Below are positions 44,535-53,474 of a stretch of DNA of 64,000 bases, in pieces. This DNA comes from JACRGC01 sp041305345 (GTDB lineage: Archaea; Micrarchaeota; Micrarchaeia; Norongarragalinales; SBBD01). A program made the position numbers and the translations under genes. The stretch's first letter is position 1, and each line of letters starts with the position of its first letter. The notes below the pieces were generated by a model that did no database searches, was not told where the DNA came from, and worked only from the letters and a program-made list of their open reading frames with translations. The stretch is from contig JBFYLP010000006.1 of NCBI GenBank assembly GCA_041305345.1, positions 372,001 through 436,000 on the forward strand. Direction: 5' to 3'.

Positions 44535-45494
44535 TCATACGTCGATGTATATAGTATACCACGGCATTCCAATGCTGTGGCCTGCGCCCCCTACGTAATT
44601 CGTCTTGTACTTCCAGAGCCATTCATTGGCCTTTTCGGCAGGAGCAGCGCCCGCGTTTATTCCGATCGCGTATTTTCCGGAGGGCGGATTCTTCACCTTC
44701 ACGGTCACTGTTACCATCTGCGTCCATTCGGGCTTGAATACCGGAAATGCGGGCTCGAGCAGGATCACGCTTGGAGAAACATCAACATCGAAATAGTCCC
44801 GAACGACCGAGGCATCCTGAACGATGCTCTTCGTGTTGTCTGGAAAGGAAGTCTTCTGCAGCGTCGCGCTTGCAGGAAAGCTGGCACTAAGACTTAGGCC
44901 CTGGTAAGTCTGCACGAGCCAGGAGGTATGGAGGAAGAAATGCACCTTGAAAGTGCCCTGCTTTGGCGAGAGTACCACGGTTTCCGAAGGGTAACTACCA
45001 TAGCCGAATGCGCCCCATCTTCCTTTCGGGGGATTGGTCATCATCGACACGCCCTGCTCCTCGAATTGCGGGTAGAACTCGGGCTGCTTCCAATAGTCAA
45101 TTGTTATCTTGCTCGGGTCCGTGACCTTGCCAAGCTCGAATAGGAGCTTGATCACATAAAAATCCTTCGGGAAGGAGGGAAGCTCCTTGAAAATTTCATC
45201 GGTAATGCTCCCGAAATATGCGGGCCGTTTGGAAACCGCATCCGGAGCGGATTGGTATGCCTTGAGTCTGGCGTATAATTCCGGCGGATAGTCGGTAGTT
45301 GGAATTGCCGCGGAAGTTGGGGATGCGGAAAGATTGACCGCCCCCGGCGTTGCCGTAGCATTTGCAGAACCGAACGTAAAGAGACCCGTGAAGTTTGCAG
45401 TGTTTGCAAGCAAGATGACCGCGACAACAAGGATGGCTGCGAGCAATACCTGCGTTGCAGATATGCCTACGCCCTTTTTCGCCCCTCTTGCCAT
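44535..45494 (-). CDS. N-terminally anchored surface protein, possibly pilin-like
   Basis: 319 residues. The N-terminus ARGAKKGVGISATQVLLAAI is a short basic stretch followed at once by a hydrophobic helix, as in archaeal type IV pilin (class III) signal sequences, although the classic cleavage motif is not exact. The exterior part is Ser/Thr/Pro-rich (to about 70) and then beta-rich, with PEFYPQFEEQGVSMMTNPPK and a C-terminal VTVTVKVKNPPSGKYAIGIN domain. Function is unknown; envelope location is likely. A minus-strand TATA-like GTTTATAATTT lies near 45530. Confidence 0.6.
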   Translation of the reverse strand: MARGAKKGVGISATQVLLAAILVVAVILLANTANFTGLFTFGSANATATPGAVNLSASPTSAAIPTTDYPPELYARLKAYQSAPDAVSKRPAYFGSITDEIFKELPSFPKDFYVIKLLFELGKVTDPSKITIDYWKQPEFYPQFEEQGVSMMTNPPKGRWGAFGYGSYPSETVVLSPKQGTFKVHFFLHTSWLVQTYQGLSLSASFPASATLQKTSFPDNTKSIVQDASVVRDYFDVDVSPSVILLEPAFPVFKPEWTQMVTVTVKVKNPPSGKYAIGINAGAAPAEKANEWLWKYKTNYVGGAGHSIGMPWYTIYIDV

Positions 45495-45532
45495 AAAACC
45501 AAGTTAGGAAAATGGATGAAAAAAATTATAAA

Positions 45533-46081
45533 CTAAGTGGTTGAGTTATGGGTGAGCCACCTGACATTCGTGCCAGTGTAGCTGCTGAAGTCCGCAAAGA
45601 GCCACGCCCTTCCTAGGTCGGCGCCAATTGGCAGTTCGAGAATGACTGGCGCCCATTCCGTATTGTTAACGGGGATTAGGCCCTCGTGAACGGTTCCACC
45701 GGCTGTTGCGGAGCTGTTCATATTGACAGTTACCCCGGTCGGAAGGCTTGCATTGAACTGCAGGGAAATATTGATGGCCACTGTGCCGGTATTATCATAC
45801 TCGAAAATGGCATCCGTATCCTGGCAGGTCGTGCCCGGGGCGACGCAGGGCTGGAGGGATGTGTTTGTGGGGACAGTTGAATTGAAGAAGATGTCTGCAG
45901 TAAATACCGCGCCCAATGACCCATCGGAAGCTACACCGGCCTCCCCCGGAAGCGTGACGGTGAAGCTTGTGGAAATCGGCACTGAGAAGTATACTTCGGT
46001 TGAGGCGTAATCTGCATAAGTGGAAATTGCCAAGAGGGATAGCAGTAGGATTGCAAGCGCATATTTGAAAGACGAACCCAT
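45533..46081 (-). CDS. secreted protein with a surface module shared with the 1067-residue protein
   Basis: 182 residues. A signal peptide (KYALAILLLSLLAISTYA) is followed by one beta-rich domain beginning TSFTVTLPGEAG. It has two Cys about 11 residues apart (CVAPGTTCQD), FEYDNTGTVAINISLQFNAS, and several Asn-X-Ser/Thr sites. The same order of motifs forms the C-terminal module of the next gene, so this is a stand-alone copy. There is no membrane anchor or catalytic motif. It is probably an exported structural or adhesive domain. Confidence 0.65.
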   Translation of the reverse strand: MGSSFKYALAILLLSLLAISTYADYASTEVYFSVPISTSFTVTLPGEAGVASDGSLGAVFTADIFFNSTVPTNTSLQPCVAPGTTCQDTDAIFEYDNTGTVAINISLQFNASLPTGVTVNMNSSATAGGTVHEGLIPVNNTEWAPVILELPIGADLGRAWLFADFSSYTGTNVRWLTHNSTT

Positions 46082-46177
46082 ATCAATCAGCCTCTCAAAT
46101 GGTACTCATAAGTCATTTATAACTTTATCGGAACTATTGCTAATTTCTTACTGCATCGGCTATTGCCCCAATCGTCC

Positions 46178-49100
46178 CTAACCTCCATCGCTCGAGTTGG
46201 TGTCCAGCCTTCCGATCGTCACCCCCGCTTGCGCGAGGTTGAAATCCGCCCAGCACCACGCAAGCTCTGAATCGCCGGGCGCAACCGAGGCGTTGTTCAC
46301 CTGCACGTAATCGTTGAAGCTCGAATTTGCGACGACCAGCGCGCTGCCAGCATTGTTGGTATTGTGGCACTTGAACACTATGGAGGCAGGAAGGGTTATG
46401 TTGAACTTGATGCTCCAATTCAGGTTTACTTTGCCGGTATTCGTGAAGTTGAAGAAGGGCATCGTCTCGTTCTGGCAATTAACGTGGCTCTTGCCAACGC
46501 AGGGCGTCACGTTTCCCTGGGTGCCCTCGACGTTCGCAGACACATTCAAAGTGAAATTCATGATGGCAGTGAAGGGCGCATCCGGAGGCACCGAATCACT
46601 TGATTCCACCGGGTTTGTAATTCCAGGAAGGGTAAGCGTGAATGACGTATGGGGCAGGGGCGCCAAGGTAAGGCCGAAATGAAGGCCCATGGATGAGACA
46701 TCAATCGTGACGTTCTCGGAATAGTCGTTGTAAGCCGCCTTGATGACGCTGAAATTATGGGGAGTGTAGCAATTGATGTTGTCGCCGGTTGAACAGCTTC
46801 CGACATAGGCGTACGAGCCGTTTGCAATGTATTCGGTAAGCACTATTCCATTAAGGTATCCGGCCGAATCCGTGCTGCCAACAACCATCGGAACGTCGCT
46901 GTCGGTTGAATTGTATATGTCAATGGAAGCGCCTTCGATTGGCCCCTCCGATAAATCGTGAACCCGTACGCGCACATACCATTTGAGGGTGAAATTTTTC
47001 GTTCCGGCAACGCCGCCCCAGCCATTGGAGGTACGGTTGAATGTCGTATTGACGAATACGTTGTTCCACGCTTCCTTGTTTGAGTAGACCGCATATGATG
47101 CGGCCAGCTCGTGGATGATGTCGATTGTGGAATTGGCGATTTCGTTTTGCGTGGAATCGAAGAAATAAACACCCCCAATGGACCCCTCCGTCGCATCCTT
47201 GTCTGAGATGGAACTGACGTTTTGCAGGCATACTCGGTTCATCAGGGTCGAGTTGGAGGCGTAAAAAAAAGCGCCCGATCCCCTGCCGCCGATTCCATCG
47301 GTGGTTCCAGCCCCGCCCACATTTGCAAGCGATGAATTCGTCGTAAAATCCGAAAAATTCAAGTTGGTGGTTATTTCCTGCAAAATGAATGATGAATTCC
47401 CGCCGTTCCCGCCTACGTCGGTCTTTACGAAGGCAGTACTTGAGCCCGAAACACCTCCCCGCCCGGCCAGGATGTTTCTTATGCTGGCGGAGGTGAACGC
47501 GCTGGCTTGGGATCTGGATAGGAAGATAGCATAAGCGCTGCCCGCATTGCCGCCGTTGCCAGCCTGGCCTGTGGTGTAGCCATCCCCGCCGCTGCCGCCG
47601 TTCCCCGCAGTTACATTGAGTATTGTAAGGTTTGGAAAGGTGAAATTCTGGGCAGATTCGAAGAACAAGGGAATTGAATTGCCTCCCACTCCGCCAAAAC
47701 CCCCGTTGCCCGCAGAGGTAGTCCTATCGCCACCGTTCCCCCCATTTCCCGCCGTTATGTTTTGCATGGAGGTCGAATTGAACACGCAATTAAAGGACAA
47801 AACCGAGTGGATGCCAATGGCAACCCCCCCAAGCCCGCCGGACCCTGCGGCCGATGAGGTAGCCCCCCCAGAGCCCGTAGTGCCCACGATGCCATTGAGC
47901 GTCGTATTTTGGAAATAGGAGTTGTTGCTCGAAAAAAGCCGGATTCCCGTGATGTTCCCGCCCGGCCCCCCAGCTCCGCTCGCTGCGATGAGGACGGGCT
48001 TGCCTGCTTCCAAAGATTCAAACCAAGTATGCGCAAAGGAGTCGTTATTCGAACGATACAGGTAAAAACCGAAAACCGCGCCACCGCGCCTGGTATCTGC
48101 CGAGGAGTTCCCGCCGGAGATGCGAAGGAGATGCACATAATTGATGCTGCTGGAAGAAACGTTATACATATAAACGCCATAAGCAAGATACCCATTCGAC
48201 CCCGAAATAAGCGGCTTGAAATCGCGCAGCACCTGCGAGGTGAAATTGCTTCTTGATGAATTTCCCACATAGATGCCATACGCCTCGATGCCCGTGATAT
48301 TCACATAGGTATTATTGAGCAGAGTCAGGTTTATTGCATTGTCCGCAGAAACACCCCTGGTGAAGTTCACGATGACGCAGTTCTTGATGACGACGTTGTG
48401 CGCGTTTGAGATGTTGAACCCATACCCGCTCGTATTCCCAGTAACCGTATGCCCGGCGCAATCGAAAATCACATCGCTCGTGCTGATGTTGTAGCAGGTA
48501 TACCTTGCTGCAATGTCCGCCGCAAGCGCGGTATTTGCGGAGACTACGTCGCATTCGGTATCGGCACCTTTATCCCCCAAAAGCGGAAGGACGGTCGGGC
48601 TGGGGGATGCCTTGGGCGGGGGCGAAATGCTTGGGCTTTCAGTAGGCGATACAGAAGGGGAAGGACTGAGCATATAAGTAGGGGAGGGGGTTGGGGTTTC
48701 CGTAATCGAGGGGGAAGGGATTGCTGAAACGGAAGGGCTTGGCGATGGATTTGGGGAAGGACTGGGCATATAAGTAGGGGAGGGGGTTGGGGTTTCCGTA
48801 ATCGAGGGGGAAGGGCTTGGCAAAAATGTCGGAGATGCAGAAGGCGAAGGCTCCGGCGACGAAGTGGGGGAGGGGCTTGGAGCAACCGAAGGTTCTATTG
48901 ATGCGCTCGGAGAGGGTGATTCCAACGGGCCGGGGGAAGGAAGTGGCAGGGTGCTAAATTGCAGCGGCGATAGTGAATTATCAGCGCAGGAATATTGGTC
49001 GCAGCTCCTTACGTAATATTCATAAACGGAACCCGGCTGCAATGATGTTAGTGCAATGGAGTGGCTCGTGACGCTATCTGAAATGCCAATGTTCAGGTAA

Positions 49101-49381
49101 TCAGCGTCACTTGCAAGTTTAAAATAAACATATGAATTCGAGGGAGTGGTCGTATCCCAGATGATGGTCGCTAAATATTCGGTAATGGATGATGTTTGGA
49201 TGCCTGAAAGCCCAATTGGAATGGCTGTTGGCGAGGCCGAAGGCTGCGTCTGATTCCCCGTTTGGTTGTCGTCGGCTTGGTTGGTTGGGGAAAGTGCAAT
49301 GATTGCCAGTAGGAAAACAAGCAACGCCGCAAGATTGGAATATAGAAAATACCCCCTAGCGCCCTTCACCTCCTGGAACAT
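46178..49381 (-). CDS. large surface protein: fibronectin-like domain, Pro/Ser stalk, beta-helix and C-terminal module
   Basis: About 1067 residues. An uncleaved or cleaved N-terminal hydrophobic segment (NLAALLVFLLAIIAL) is followed by a fibronectin-III-like domain (about 45-125; TIWDTTTPSNSYVYF). Next come a Pro/Ser/Thr stalk of ~120 residues with PSPSPS repeats and a NosD-like parallel beta-helix (about 255-760), rich in VVIKNCVI-like turns and Gly/Asn ladders. A C-terminal domain matches the neighbouring 182-residue protein. ATG 49381 is chosen since a TATA-like GTTTAAAATCT lies ~27 bases upstream. It is probably a glycan-binding or adhesion protein of the envelope. Confidence 0.72.
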   Translation of the reverse strand: MFQEVKGARGYFLYSNLAALLVFLLAIIALSPTNQADDNQTGNQTQPSASPTAIPIGLSGIQTSSITEYLATIIWDTTTPSNSYVYFKLASDADYLNIGISDSVTSHSIALTSLQPGSVYEYYVRSCDQYSCADNSLSPLQFSTLPLPSPGPLESPSPSASIEPSVAPSPSPTSSPEPSPSASPTFLPSPSPSITETPTPSPTYMPSPSPNPSPSPSVSAIPSPSITETPTPSPTYMLSPSPSVSPTESPSISPPPKASPSPTVLPLLGDKGADTECDVVSANTALAADIAARYTCYNISTSDVIFDCAGHTVTGNTSGYGFNISNAHNVVIKNCVIVNFTRGVSADNAINLTLLNNTYVNITGIEAYGIYVGNSSRSNFTSQVLRDFKPLISGSNGYLAYGVYMYNVSSSSINYVHLLRISGGNSSADTRRGGAVFGFYLYRSNNDSFAHTWFESLEAGKPVLIAASGAGGPGGNITGIRLFSSNNSYFQNTTLNGIVGTTGSGGATSSAAGSGGLGGVAIGIHSVLSFNCVFNSTSMQNITAGNGGNGGDRTTSAGNGGFGGVGGNSIPLFFESAQNFTFPNLTILNVTAGNGGSGGDGYTTGQAGNGGNAGSAYAIFLSRSQASAFTSASIRNILAGRGGVSGSSTAFVKTDVGGNGGNSSFILQEITTNLNFSDFTTNSSLANVGGAGTTDGIGGRGSGAFFYASNSTLMNRVCLQNVSSISDKDATEGSIGGVYFFDSTQNEIANSTIDIIHELAASYAVYSNKEAWNNVFVNTTFNRTSNGWGGVAGTKNFTLKWYVRVRVHDLSEGPIEGASIDIYNSTDSDVPMVVGSTDSAGYLNGIVLTEYIANGSYAYVGSCSTGDNINCYTPHNFSVIKAAYNDYSENVTIDVSSMGLHFGLTLAPLPHTSFTLTLPGITNPVESSDSVPPDAPFTAIMNFTLNVSANVEGTQGNVTPCVGKSHVNCQNETMPFFNFTNTGKVNLNWSIKFNITLPASIVFKCHNTNNAGSALVVANSSFNDYVQVNNASVAPGDSELAWCWADFNLAQAGVTIGRLDTNSSDGG
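48657..48815. repeat. two near-identical 63-bp repeats in the stalk-coding region
   Basis: Bases 48657-48719 and 48753-48815 are the same 63-base sequence with one mismatch, offset by 96 bases (32 codons). They encode the repeated SITETPTPSPTYM block of the Pro/Ser stalk. Near-identity at DNA level indicates a recent duplication and a stalk whose length can change by recombination or slippage. Confidence 0.8.
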
Positions 49382-49526
49382 ACGCCTACGTAACTGCACT
49401 AGATTTTAAACGGCTATCGCTGTTGGGAAAAAAATCAGGAGGGCGGAAAAAACCCCATCGCGGCAAACAAAAATGGCATAAGTTAAATCGGAATGCCTGC
49501 GTCATCCAGCCCCCCCCCACGTTTCC

Positions 49527-49571
49527 CTAAGGGATCATCACTACCGTTCCGCTATCTGCGACGGGGGGCAT
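49527..49571 (-). other. 14-codon frame echoing the threonine dehydrogenase C-terminus
   Basis: Starting at ATG 49571 behind a run of eight G, this frame ends ADSGTVVMIP and then TAG; the upstream tdh gene ends GNCGKVVMIP and then TGA. The copied last eight codons differ at one amino acid, two silent sites and the stop codon. The segment lies directly after a G-rich palindromic element (49561-49614). It is either a remnant of a former gene end or a translated micro-ORF. Confidence 0.6.
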
Positions 49572-49614
49572 ATCCCCCCCCTTGAGCAGATTGCTCGTTC
49601 CCCCTCTTAATTTG
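49561..49614 (-). repeat. CAAATT/G-palindrome element after tdh
   Basis: On the minus strand it begins immediately after the tdh stop with CAAATTAAGAGGGGG, has GAGCAATCTGCTC, and ends in the palindrome GGGGGGATATGCCCCCC followed by GT. It shares order and spacing with the element after the thiolase gene (58073-58122). A second copy of the tdh 3' end follows it. Confidence 0.65.
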
Positions 49615-50640
49615 TCAGGGAATCATCACTACCTTTCCGCAGTTGCCCGATTTCATCAGGTCGAATGCCTTCTCGTACTCCTCAAGCTTGAATTTATGGG
49701 TGATTATTTTCCGCAGGTCAACAGCTCCCGATTTCTGCATTGCAGCAACCGTATGCCACGTATCGTACATTTTCCTTCCGTTTATCCCCCTGACCGTGGC
49801 TTGCTTGAACACCATCGCATTGTTGATGTCAAGATTTACCGGGCCTGGAAAAACTCCAAGTATTGCCGCCTCCCCGCCTCCCCTCAATGATTCAAAGCCG
49901 CTTTTCAAGGCAGCCTCGTGGCCGGATATTTCGAGGAAGACATCCACACCCCTGCCGGTTTCCTTCCTGATGCGCAACCCCGCATCCTCCGTTTTTGCGT
50001 TTATTGCCAGGGTTGCACCGAGTTTTTTTGCCATGTTAAGTCGGTAGTCGTTTGCATCAACCGCATAGATTTCGGTCGCACCGCAGGCTTTTGCAAGCAT
50101 GATTGCGCACAGCCCAATGGGCCCGCATCCGAAAATCGAAACCTTTTTCCCCGAAACAGGCTGCGCGAAAACGGTATGCACCGCATTCCCGAGGGGCTCC
50201 TGCGCGGTCTCAACGTCGTGCGGGATTGATTTTTCGTTCACGATCGCATTTGCAGCGGGTATCACGACATAATCGGCGTAGCTTCCGTTGGTGTCCACGC
50301 CAAGTATCCGAAGTTTTTCGCATATGTGGGAATTTCCAATCGAACACTGGAAGCACGTCCAGTCCGCGATGTGCGTTTCGCCGGAGACGTGATCCCCAAC
50401 TTCCACGCGCTCAACGTGGCTTCCGGCCTCGACGATTTCGCCTGAGAACTCGTGCCCGAAAATCATGGGTGGCTTGATCCTGGACTGCGCCCAATTGTCC
50501 CAGCCATAGATGTGCAAATCCGTCCCGCAGATGCTGCATGCTTTTACTTTCACAAGCACGTCCTTGGGGCCGGGTTTGGGAATATTTGCCCCTTTTAATT
50601 CTGCACCGGGCTTTGCGCTGGTTTTCCACAATGCCTTCAT
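49615..50640 (-). CDS. tdh: L-threonine 3-dehydrogenase
   Basis: Oxidises threonine to 2-amino-3-ketobutyrate with NAD. A zinc alcohol-dehydrogenase-family protein of about 341 residues. CSICGTDLHIYGWD holds the catalytic-zinc Cys, GHEFSGEIVEAG follows, and FGCGPIGLCAIMLAKACGA is the Rossmann loop. The structural-zinc lobe reads DWTCFQCSIGNSHIC, in which the first of the four usual Cys appears to be Asp. ILGVDTNGSYADY is typical of archaeal TDH. The true start is ATG 50640; GGAGGGG just before it is the ribosome site. It is divergent from the KBL gene with which it forms one pathway. Confidence 0.9.
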   Translation of the reverse strand: MKALWKTSAKPGAELKGANIPKPGPKDVLVKVKACSICGTDLHIYGWDNWAQSRIKPPMIFGHEFSGEIVEAGSHVERVEVGDHVSGETHIADWTCFQCSIGNSHICEKLRILGVDTNGSYADYVVIPAANAIVNEKSIPHDVETAQEPLGNAVHTVFAQPVSGKKVSIFGCGPIGLCAIMLAKACGATEIYAVDANDYRLNMAKKLGATLAINAKTEDAGLRIRKETGRGVDVFLEISGHEAALKSGFESLRGGGEAAILGVFPGPVNLDINNAMVFKQATVRGINGRKMYDTWHTVAAMQKSGAVDLRKIITHKFKLEEYEKAFDLMKSGNCGKVVMIP

Positions 50641-50790
50641 TGTCCCCTCCATTCAATCACCTTGATTTAAATATCTTCGATGGGAATTCCCCATCCTTTA
50701 CGCACAACATAAGCAGTACATTCAGAAACATATTTGCTTAAAAGTTAGTATGAATAACTGTTTTTGCTTATTATATTTTGGGTGATACGA

Positions 50791-51969
50791 ATGGCGCATT
50801 TCACGGATTTCCTGAAGCTTGAGATAGATGACCTGAAGGCGAAATCGCTTGACTGGAAGCTTCGCACGCTGCAAGGCCCTTCAGTCCCAAGGGCGAAAGT
50901 GGATGGGAAGGAGGTTTTGATGCTCTGCTCGAATAATTACCTTAATTTGAGCAACCACCCGAAATTGAAGAGGGCAGCCATTGCGGCAATCAAATCGCAC
51001 GGCGCCGGAAGCGGGTCCGTGAGGGCAATTGCGGGCACGATGGATCTGCATATCGAATTGGAGAGGAAGATTGCGGAATTCAAGGGATCGGAGGATTCGC
51101 TCTATTACCAGACGGGTTTTGCGGCGAACGCGGGCCTCATACCGCAGCTAATTGGGGAAGGCGACATAGTGATTTCGGACGAGCTGAACCACGGCTCGAT
51201 CATCGACGGGGTTAGGCTAACAAAAGCGGAGCGCAAAATTTACCCCCATAGGAACATGGACGAGCTGAAGAAATTGCTGGAGGAGGCTCAGGGAAAATAC
51301 CGGAGGATCCTTGTGATTACCGACGGAGTTTTCTCAATGGATGGGGACATTGCGCCCCTGGATAAAATTGCCCACCTGTGCCGCGAGTACAACGCAATGA
51401 GCTACGTTGATGATGCGCACGGCGATGGGGTGCTTGGCGAGGGGATTGGCATCGTTCATCATTTCCATCTTGAGGGGAAGGTCGATGTGGAGATGGGCAC
51501 ATTCAGCAAGGCGTTTGGCGTGGTTGGCGGGTATGTTTCCGGCACTCGCGCAATGAAGGAGTTCGCATTCAACAAGAGCAGGACTTGGTTGTTATCCGGT
51601 TCAGCCCCACCAGCTACCGCAGCAGCTTGCATGGCATCACTCGGTGTCGTGAAGAATGAACCTAGGCACGTGCAGAGACTATGGAAGAACCGAGAGTATT
51701 GGGTGAAAAAGCTAAGGAAAGCGGGTTTCGATACAGGAGTTAGCGAAACGCCAATTGTTCCGGTGATGCTCGGCGACAGTGCGAGAGCGCAGACGTTCTC
51801 CCAGAAATTATTGGAGGAAGGAATTCTAGCCCTCCCGATAGTTTTCCCGATGGTCGCGAAGGACAAGGCGAGAATCAGGACGATGATGAACGCCGGCCTG
51901 AAGAAGGCGGATTTGGATTTTGCTCTTGAGAAGTTCGAGAAGATCGGGAAGGAAATAGGAGCGATCTGA
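50791..51969 (+). CDS. kbl: glycine C-acetyltransferase (2-amino-3-ketobutyrate CoA ligase)
   Basis: A PLP-dependent enzyme that splits 2-amino-3-ketobutyrate with CoA into glycine and acetyl-CoA. About 392 residues of the alpha-oxoamine synthase family: LCSNNYLNLSNHPKLKRAA, GAGSGSVRAIAGTMDLH, DELNHGSIIDGVRL, DDAHGDGVLGEG, and TFSKAFGVVGGYVSG with the PLP lysine. By sequence it could also be BioF; the divergent tdh next door points to KBL. ATG 50791 with GGGTGAT upstream is the start. The following gene begins 1 base after its stop. Confidence 0.85.
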   Translation: MAHFTDFLKLEIDDLKAKSLDWKLRTLQGPSVPRAKVDGKEVLMLCSNNYLNLSNHPKLKRAAIAAIKSHGAGSGSVRAIAGTMDLHIELERKIAEFKGSEDSLYYQTGFAANAGLIPQLIGEGDIVISDELNHGSIIDGVRLTKAERKIYPHRNMDELKKLLEEAQGKYRRILVITDGVFSMDGDIAPLDKIAHLCREYNAMSYVDDAHGDGVLGEGIGIVHHFHLEGKVDVEMGTFSKAFGVVGGYVSGTRAMKEFAFNKSRTWLLSGSAPPATAAACMASLGVVKNEPRHVQRLWKNREYWVKKLRKAGFDTGVSETPIVPVMLGDSARAQTFSQKLLEEGILALPIVFPMVAKDKARIRTMMNAGLKKADLDFALEKFEKIGKEIGAI

Positions 51970-51970
51970 A

Positions 51971-52708
51971 ATGGCCGGCATCGAAAGACCGCTACCCTTC
52001 ATCCGTAGGGGAAGCGTAGCAAGGCGCATCCTGAAAGGCAAAACACACAGCGGTCAGTTCGACTTCGTCAAACGCAGGAACATATTAATCGTAAGGGAAA
52101 AAGTCGACAGAATCATAAAAGACGGGCGGGTGCACCTGATGGCATATCCGCATCTCGAACATTTCCAGAATTTCCGCAGGGGATCGGAATTCGTTGATCC
52201 GTCGCTTTTCCCAGAACAACGACGGACTAGGAAATACCACATATCAACCGGACCCTCTCGTGCGAGCCCGGAGGCAATTGGCACCATCAAGCTTACAGTC
52301 CCAAAAGAAGGCGTGCCTCAGGAGTATGGCTATCCTAAAGAGGGCAGGCCGACCCTATTCCTGGAATATGCGCAGGCCCACATCGTCCTGAAAAACAACC
52401 CCCACGTCACTCCTGCGCTTTTCAAGAAATATGCAAATTGGAGGTATTATGCATTGGAGGAGGCGATCAGGCTAGCAAGGAAAATGGGAAGGAACTTGCT
52501 GATACCACAGGATAACTTGGAAACATTGGTAAACACCGAGGTCGACCACGATAGATTTGCAGATGGGATAGAAGAAGATGCCTTGACAAGGTACATGCCT
52601 TCCGAGTTTAAACCCAACAGGTTTGCAAAAGAATTAGAGGACGCGTGCAAGAAAAATGGCGTTAGATTGACAAAAATCAAGTGGGGAAAGGTAATCGAAA
52701 CGGGCTAG
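51971..52708 (+). CDS. hypothetical protein cotranscribed with kbl
   Basis: 245 residues, soluble, rich in Arg/Lys at the N-terminus (ERPLPFIRRGSVARRILKGK). The centre has HISTGPSRASPEAIGTIKLT and PTLFLEYAQAHIVLKNNPHV; the C-terminal half is helical with NLLIPQDNLETLVNTEVDHD. There is no membrane segment or catalytic signature. It begins one base after the kbl stop, so it should be translated from the same message. Its codon use (more CGT/AGA-type and A-rich codons) looks somewhat different from kbl. I recognise no family. Confidence 0.6.
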   Translation: MAGIERPLPFIRRGSVARRILKGKTHSGQFDFVKRRNILIVREKVDRIIKDGRVHLMAYPHLEHFQNFRRGSEFVDPSLFPEQRRTRKYHISTGPSRASPEAIGTIKLTVPKEGVPQEYGYPKEGRPTLFLEYAQAHIVLKNNPHVTPALFKKYANWRYYALEEAIRLARKMGRNLLIPQDNLETLVNTEVDHDRFADGIEEDALTRYMPSEFKPNRFAKELEDACKKNGVRLTKIKWGKVIETG

Positions 52709-52721
52709 GCAAATATGCAGC

Positions 52722-53387
52722 CTAATTGTTCCTTTCGCTTTCAGTTTTTTTAGTTTTCTTCTCATTTCGGAATTCGAAATAGGAGTATGCGAATACGTAG
52801 ATTGAAACCGCAATGATCGGGAACAGGACGAGCCATATCGCCTGCTCCGGCAGAAATATCCCAATGAGTGCGAATGCGGCTGCGATTTTGAAAAGCTTTC
52901 CTCCCAATTTGTGGGTCTTCTCCCAGACTATTTCGCTGCTGAGAGTCCAGGGAGTGCGGAAGCCAACGAACCAGTTCTGCTTAGCGTTCTCGAGTAATAC
53001 GCCCAAATAGAAGAACAAGGCACCAAAGGCGGGGCTCATGAACTGAAGCAAGCTAAATTTCCCTCCCAGATTCCACCAGATCGTAAGCAGGTGGATGTAA
53101 AGCATGAATGCGAGAATGGTTACCACGAATCCGTCATAGTACTTTCTGAACCCCCCATAGTTCGCCCGGAGTGGGTCAATCTTCGGAATGAAATAGAATA
53201 GCGCGCCAAGAACCGCGGCTAAAATCGGGACAAAGAACGTACCCCAGAACCTATCCATATGGCCGTTTACCTGCCCTTTTTCATCCCAATGCGATGCGAC
53301 CCTTTCAGGCATCTGGGGGTAAAAATAAGCGCTTATTGCAAATGAAAGCAGCACAACTGCCAGAATTGCATAACCGAACTTGTCCAT
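52722..53387 (-). CDS. SdpI/DUF1648-family membrane protein
   Basis: 221 residues with about six membrane helices. The N-terminal helix and the loop FYPQMPERVASHWDEKGQVN carry the DUF1648 signature (P..V..HW...G). The C-terminal GFRTPWTLSSEIVWEKTHKLGGK matches the SdpI motif. In Bacillus, SdpI is an immunity protein for a toxin; in archaea the role is unclear. The gene converges on the kbl-linked gene with a 13-base gap. Confidence 0.85.
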   Translation of the reverse strand: MDKFGYAILAVVLLSFAISAYFYPQMPERVASHWDEKGQVNGHMDRFWGTFFVPILAAVLGALFYFIPKIDPLRANYGGFRKYYDGFVVTILAFMLYIHLLTIWWNLGGKFSLLQFMSPAFGALFFYLGVLLENAKQNWFVGFRTPWTLSSEIVWEKTHKLGGKLFKIAAAFALIGIFLPEQAIWLVLFPIIAVSIYVFAYSYFEFRNEKKTKKTESERNN

Positions 53388-53474
53388 AAAAAAAACACCT
53401 CGGAATTAGGCTTATTATGAAAGGCGGGCAGGAAATATTAATTTGCGCATTAGCCGGAATTATCGAACCAAGGT

